From JBBDXA01 sp040902585 (GTDB lineage Bacteria > Planctomycetota > Phycisphaerae > Phycisphaerales > Phycisphaeraceae), in NCBI GenBank assembly GCA_040902585.1, contig JBBDXA010000023.1:1-8793 (forward strand): a stretch of DNA of 8,793 nt. The letters run 5' to 3'. The notes under the pieces were generated by a model. The model did no database searches. It was not told where the DNA came from and was given only the letters and a program-made list of their open reading frames with translations. Shown here one piece after another: positions 5,851-8,793 of the stretch; the stretch's first letter is position 1, and every line of letters starts with the position of its first letter. The position numbers were made by a program, and so were the translations under genes.

Positions 5851-6876
5851 TTACCGCCCGTCATACTGCTTCGCGTAGTACTCGCGGTACGCCCCGCTCT
5901 TGACGCGCTGCCACCACTGCTGATTGTCGACGTACCACTTGACCGTCCGCTCCAGCGCGCCGGGCCAGGCGGATCGCGTCGGTTGCCAGCCGAGTTCCTT
6001 CTTGATCTTGCTCGCATCGATCGCGTAACGCAGATCGTGGCCCAGACGATCCTTCACCGGCTGAATCATCTCCTCGCCTTTGCCCATCAGCTTCAAGATG
6101 GAATGCGTAAGCTCAAGGTTGGTGCGCTCGTTGTTGCCGCCGATGTTGTACACCTCACCCGCCTTGCCCTTTTCAAGAACCGTCAGCACCGCTTCACAGT
6201 GGTCATCCACATGCAGCCAGTCGCGGATGTTCGCGCCGCTGCCGTAGAGCGGAACCTTTTTGCCTTCGACCAGGTTGGTGACGAATAGCGGGATGACTTT
6301 CTCAGGAAACTGATAAGGCCCGTGGTTGTTGGAGCAGCGCGTGATGCTGGCGTTGATGCCGAAGGTGTGCTGCCAGGCGATGACGAGCAGATCGCTCGCG
6401 GCCTTGCTCGATGAGTACGGACTGCTCGCATGGATCGGCGTCTCCTCGGTGAAGAGCAGTTCGGGCTTGTCCAAAGGAAGCTGGCCGTAGACTTCATCGG
6501 TGGAGACATGCACGAAGCGCTTCGCGTTCTTCGGATCGACGGTGCGCAGGGCATCGAGCAGCGTCTGCGTGCCGACGACGTTGCTCTGAATGAACGGCCC
6601 GGCGTCGATGATGCTGCGATCGACATGACTTTCCGCAGCCATGTGGACGACGCCATCCGCCTCGGCGATCAGACGCTCAGCCAGGGCGCGGTCGAGGATG
6701 TTGCCGTGCACGAAGGTGTAGCGCTCATCCGCTTCGAGGTCCGCGAGGTTGTCAGGGTTGCCCGAGTAGGCGAGGCAATCGAGATTGGTGATGCGATAGG
6801 AAGGGCGATTCGCGAGGACGAAGCGCACGAAGTTGGAGCCGATGAAGCCGGAGCCGCCGGTGAGGAGAATGTGCAT
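5851..6876 (-). CDS. rfbB: dTDP-glucose 4,6-dehydratase, 341 aa
   Basis: RmlB/RfbB is the second enzyme of dTDP-L-rhamnose synthesis: it converts dTDP-D-glucose to dTDP-4-keto-6-deoxy-D-glucose using bound NAD. It is an extended short-chain dehydrogenase. The NAD-binding glycine motif is G7xxG10xxG13, the catalytic Asp-Glu pair is D127-E128 in STDEVYG (125-131), and YSSSK is at 154-158 (Y154, K158). The signature SNNHGPYQFPEK (182-193) has His where Tyr is usual. Length is normal for the family. ATG 6876 puts the glycine motif at the correct distance from the N-terminus; its ribosome-binding site is weak (GAG about 8 nt upstream). An in-frame TTG at 6909 is rejected. It follows rfbD after a 229-nt repeat-filled gap and precedes the toxin-antitoxin pair by 16 nt. 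Confidence 0.96.
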   Translation of the reverse strand: MHILLTGGSGFIGSNFVRFVLANRPSYRITNLDCLAYSGNPDNLADLEADERYTFVHGNILDRALAERLIAEADGVVHMAAESHVDRSIIDAGPFIQSNVVGTQTLLDALRTVDPKNAKRFVHVSTDEVYGQLPLDKPELLFTEETPIHASSPYSSSKAASDLLVIAWQHTFGINASITRCSNNHGPYQFPEKVIPLFVTNLVEGKKVPLYGSGANIRDWLHVDDHCEAVLTVLEKGKAGEVYNIGGNNERTNLELTHSILKLMGKGEEMIQPVKDRLGHDLRYAIDASKIKKELGWQPTRSAWPGALERTVKWYVDNQQWWQRVKSGAYREYYAKQYDGR

Positions 6877-6900
6877 GGTGTGTCTCGATGCTTTTGTTTC

Positions 6901-7097
6901 AATGACCAATGTCGAATGAGAGAATGTCTAATGAATGACAAATGTCGAATGAGAGAATGTCTAATGAATGACGAATGAGTCAATGTCGAATGCCAAATGG
7001 CCGAGTGCTCCGGCCGACTGTTGATTTCTGCATTTGTCATTCATTCATTGGGAATTGGTCATTCATTAGACATTCTCTCATTCGTCATTCGACATTC
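6901..7097. repeat. AATGNNN heptamer repeats, direct and inverted, in the rfbD-rfbB gap
   Basis: Two tandem 33-bp units lie at 6908-6940 and 6941-6973 and differ only at the last base; a degenerate partial copy follows to about 6992. Each unit is built of AATGNNN words such as AATGTCG, AATGAGA and AATGACA. The 26 bases at 6914-6939, and again at 6947-6972, are exactly complementary to 7058-7083. The inverted block continues to about 7097 in the same words. Between the blocks is a short GC hairpin: GGCCG at 6999-7003 and CGGCC at 7011-7015. The transcript of this gap could thus form a long hairpin with two alternative left arms. I see no gene in it. Confidence 0.8.
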
Positions 7098-7105
7098 TTC
7101 CAGCG

Positions 7106-8011
7106 TTACGGTTCCAATCGGTCAAGGACACTTTTGAGGTTATCGCGCCAGTCCGGCATCTTGCCGATTTCCGCTTCGGTTCGGTCGAGGGAGAGCACGG
7201 AATAGGCCGGGCGTTTCGCGGGGCGGGGGAAGTCGGCGGTGGTGCAGGGCTGCACGTCGCAGGCGGGGTTCACGTGGGCGGCGATTTGTTTAGCGAAGTC
7301 GAACCAGGTGCATTCGCCGCCGTCGCAGCCGTGGAAGATGCCGGTGGCGCCGGTGTGGAGGAGGCGAAGGGACAAGTCCGCCAGGTGCTCGCTGCTGGTG
7401 GGCCTGCCGCGCTGGTCGGCGACGACTTTGAGCTGCGGCTTCGTCTTCGCGGCGTTGGCGATCGTTCGTACGAAGTTCTTGCCCCAAGGGGCGTAGAGCC
7501 AGCTTGTGCGGATGAGCAGGTAGCGCGTGCCGCTGCGCTGGAGGAGCGTTTCGCCGAGGAGTTTGGACTGGCCGTAGGCGTTGACCGGTTCGAGCGCGTG
7601 ATCGAGTTCGTAGGGCGAAGTGGCCTGTCCGTTGAAGATGTAGTCCGTGGAGTAGTGAACGAGCGTGGCGTTGACGCGACCGCAGTGGTCCGCCAGCGCG
7701 CCGACGCCGATGCCGTTGGCGGCCTTGGCCTCATCGAGCTTCGTCTCCGCGCCATCGACATCGGTCCATGCGGAGCAGTTGATGATCGTGGCGTGTTCGC
7801 CGGTGATATGTTTGGTGAGCGTGTCGGGCTTCGTCAGATCAAGCTCGCTGCGCGGCGGGGCGTCGAAGTCTATGTTGTGTTTCGCCAGCAGTTCGCGCCA
7901 CGCCCGGCCGAGCATGCCGTTGCCGCCGATGAGCAGCACGGGGCCGAGGGCGCGGCGTTGCGAAGGGGCGGCGGATTCGAGGGTATTGGCGCGAGTCACA
8001 GAATTGGTCAC
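7106..8011 (-). CDS. rfbD: dTDP-4-dehydrorhamnose reductase, 301 aa
   Basis: RmlD/RfbD is the last enzyme of dTDP-L-rhamnose synthesis and reduces dTDP-4-keto-L-rhamnose with NAD(P)H. The cofactor motif is G29xxG32xxG35 (GGNGMLG). The active site has YSTDYIFNG (120-128) and Y146-GQS-K150, and NAYGQSKLLGE (144-154) is the usual helix. LIRTSWLYAPWGKNF (166-180) is a strong family signature. The start is uncertain. GTG 8011 overlaps the upstream stop as GTGA and gives about 24 residues before the first beta-strand (VLLIGG), longer than most family members. Inner GTG codons, at residue 5 or at residue 25 directly before LLIGG, are alternatives, and none has a clear Shine-Dalgarno. The gene follows the rfbC-like epimerase and the inserted 163-aa gene, and it precedes rfbB. 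Confidence 0.95.
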   Translation of the reverse strand: MTNSVTRANTLESAAPSQRRALGPVLLIGGNGMLGRAWRELLAKHNIDFDAPPRSELDLTKPDTLTKHITGEHATIINCSAWTDVDGAETKLDEAKAANGIGVGALADHCGRVNATLVHYSTDYIFNGQATSPYELDHALEPVNAYGQSKLLGETLLQRSGTRYLLIRTSWLYAPWGKNFVRTIANAAKTKPQLKVVADQRGRPTSSEHLADLSLRLLHTGATGIFHGCDGGECTWFDFAKQIAAHVNPACDVQPCTTADFPRPAKRPAYSVLSLDRTEAEIGKMPDWRDNLKSVLDRLEP

Positions 8012-8499
8012 TCATCATCGTCAATTAACTGCCAAAACTCGTCGAACATCGCAAGTTTTGCTTCCGATTCAGTCGCAAAAGTTGCCCGAGAAAAATCACC
8101 GTCAATTCCGAATGACCAACGGCCAGGTTTGAACTTAGCTGGAAACACGACGAGATTATGACCTTCCGCATTCACGAACGAATTGCCTTTGGCCGATGTT
8201 CTCCATTTCCTTTTGAGCCATTTTGTTTTGCGCGCAGCGCGGTTTTTGAGCTTTGTTTCTCGATGACGAGGGTTGACGTAGTCGTTGCTCATCTTCTGAG
8301 CGCAAACACAGCCAACTTCAAGTTGGCCATACTCGTCATGTTCCATTATGTGTACAAAGCGAATTTGCTCATGGCCACACATTTCGCACGTGGCGTAATC
8401 AGACTCCTCAACCGGCAATCCATCTGCTCGACGATCAATCACATCAATGCACGTCCACCCCTTATGCGGAACGCCAGGTTTGTCCCAAAGATTACCCAT
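8008..8499 (-). CDS. Uncharacterised protein with CxxC and CxC zinc knuckles, 163 aa
   Basis: I do not know its function. The sequence has C38-E-M-C41 and, about 20 residues on, G63-C64-V-C66, a spacing that suggests a small zinc-binding ribbon around RFVHIMEHDEYGQLEV. A very basic stretch follows (about 77-100, many Arg and Lys including KWLKRKWR), then a beta-rich C-terminal half (GHNLVVFPAKFKPGRWSFGI) and an acidic end (LIDDDE). The zinc ribbon plus basic segment is compatible with nucleic-acid binding, but that is inference. I recall similar hypothetical proteins scattered across bacteria with the same GCVCAxxM motif. Hand counts on three rows give 48 % GC against 62 % in a sample row of rfbD, so it was probably acquired. 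Its stop overlaps the GTG of rfbD by 4 nt, and it begins 45 nt after the rfbC stop, so it now sits inside the rhamnose operon. No clear Shine-Dalgarno precedes the ATG. Confidence 0.75.
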   Translation of the reverse strand: MGNLWDKPGVPHKGWTCIDVIDRRADGLPVEESDYATCEMCGHEQIRFVHIMEHDEYGQLEVGCVCAQKMSNDYVNPRHRETKLKNRAARKTKWLKRKWRTSAKGNSFVNAEGHNLVVFPAKFKPGRWSFGIDGDFSRATFATESEAKLAMFDEFWQLIDDDE

Positions 8500-8544
8500 T
8501 TCAAGTGCCCATATGAATTTCAGTTGGGAATCATTTACTCCATG

Positions 8545-8793
8545 TCACCCATGCCGTACCCACCACGGAAAACCTTCCACACTGTCATGCGCCCGGCGAT
8601 CTTCATCCGGGGCCTTCATGTCGTAGGCATGCGTGACGTAATACAACAGTCCCGCGTTTTCGTTGCCCACCGTCGCGACGCCGTGCCACAGCGGTGGCGG
8701 GATGATGAGCACGCCGGGCTTCTTCTCGCCGATGACCGCCAGCCAGGTTTTGCCGTCCGTCTCGCGATACACGCCGGCCTTCATGTTGCCGTT
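8545..8793 (-). CDS. rfbC: dTDP-4-dehydrorhamnose 3,5-epimerase-like cupin, C-terminal 82 aa (partial)
   Basis: Only the last 82 residues are present; the frame runs open to the window edge, so the apparent ATG at 8784 is internal. The fragment shows the second half of a cupin barrel: GVLIIPPPLWHGVATVG with the family His, then a strand LLYYVTHAYD and PDEDRRAHDSVEGFPW. The IPPxxWHG and PDExRR...PW features fit the dTDP-sugar 3,5-epimerase group, in particular the shorter variant rather than the classic RmlC. The expected role is conversion of the 4-keto-6-deoxyglucose intermediate to the 4-keto-rhamnose form, between RfbB and RfbD. Its position first in the rfbC-rfbD-rfbB order supports this. 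Another sugar epimerase of the same fold is possible. Confidence 0.8.
   Translation of the reverse strand, partial: NGNMKAGVYRETDGKTWLAVIGEKKPGVLIIPPPLWHGVATVGNENAGLLYYVTHAYDMKAPDEDRRAHDSVEGFPWWVRHG

Noticed and set aside
6877..6909. Upstream TTG start for rfbB
   Set aside because: It would add 11 residues before the usual N-terminus and extend into the repeat element; the ATG at 6876 fits the family.
6908..6973. CRISPR-like direct repeats
   Set aside because: The 33-bp units are contiguous with no spacers, are made of 7-bp words, and have an inverted partner block; there are no cas genes.
7274..8161. Plus-strand open frame of 295 codons
   Set aside because: It is antisense to rfbD and the 163-aa gene, whose minus-strand frames match families or carry coherent motifs. 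The plus frame is low-complexity Ala/Val/Arg.

Overview
The window looks like chromosomal DNA from a fairly GC-rich bacterium. Planctomycetota, perhaps Phycisphaerae, is my best guess. It rests on the style of several proteins (RibBA, M16 peptidase, the small tail-anchored protein) and on the mixture of housekeeping genes in short, loosely packed units, not on a marker gene. The taxonomic call is an inference. Hand counts on sample rows give about 60-62 % GC in housekeeping genes and about 48-50 % in two uncharacterised genes. Nearly all genes lie on the minus strand; only the genes at 628-1176 and 2481-2819 are on the plus strand.

Layout, left to right. Positions 1-50 hold a perfect 12-bp inverted repeat downstream of a small DUF2007-type gene (77-343, minus). 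Positions 397-492 hold a heptamer-repeat hairpin element. A tail-anchored conserved protein follows (628-1176, plus), then ribBA (1236-2381, minus) for the early steps of riboflavin synthesis. Its GTP cyclohydrolase II half has lost all three zinc cysteines and the other catalytic motifs. Next is a lower-GC hypothetical gene (2481-2819, plus) whose stop codon directly abuts the stop of an M16 zinc peptidase gene (2820-4040, minus). The peptidase gene forms a tight pair with an upstream lipoprotein gene (4052-4591, minus). A strong intrinsic terminator (4612-4653) ends thioredoxin trxA (4673-5011, minus), which has a plausible sigma70-type promoter.

The right half reads leftward as a surface-sugar block. 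It runs rfbC-like epimerase (8545 to window edge), a lower-GC gene with a CxxC/CxC zinc-knuckle pattern (8008-8499), rfbD (7106-8011), a 229-nt gap filled with AATGNNN heptamer repeats in direct and inverted orientation, rfbB (5851-6876), and finally a DUF433/DUF5615 toxin-antitoxin pair (5601-5834 and 5236-5604). RfbB, the RfbC-like protein and RfbD would convert dTDP-glucose to dTDP-L-rhamnose for cell-envelope polysaccharide. The thymidylyltransferase rfbA/rmlA is not in the window.

I do not see a clear new multi-gene system. The best leads are the degenerate RibA domain of RibBA, the foreign-looking zinc-knuckle gene stitched into the rhamnose operon by a GTGA overlap, two hairpin elements built from different heptamer words but with the same architecture, and an apparently leaderless promoter in front of the toxin-antitoxin pair.
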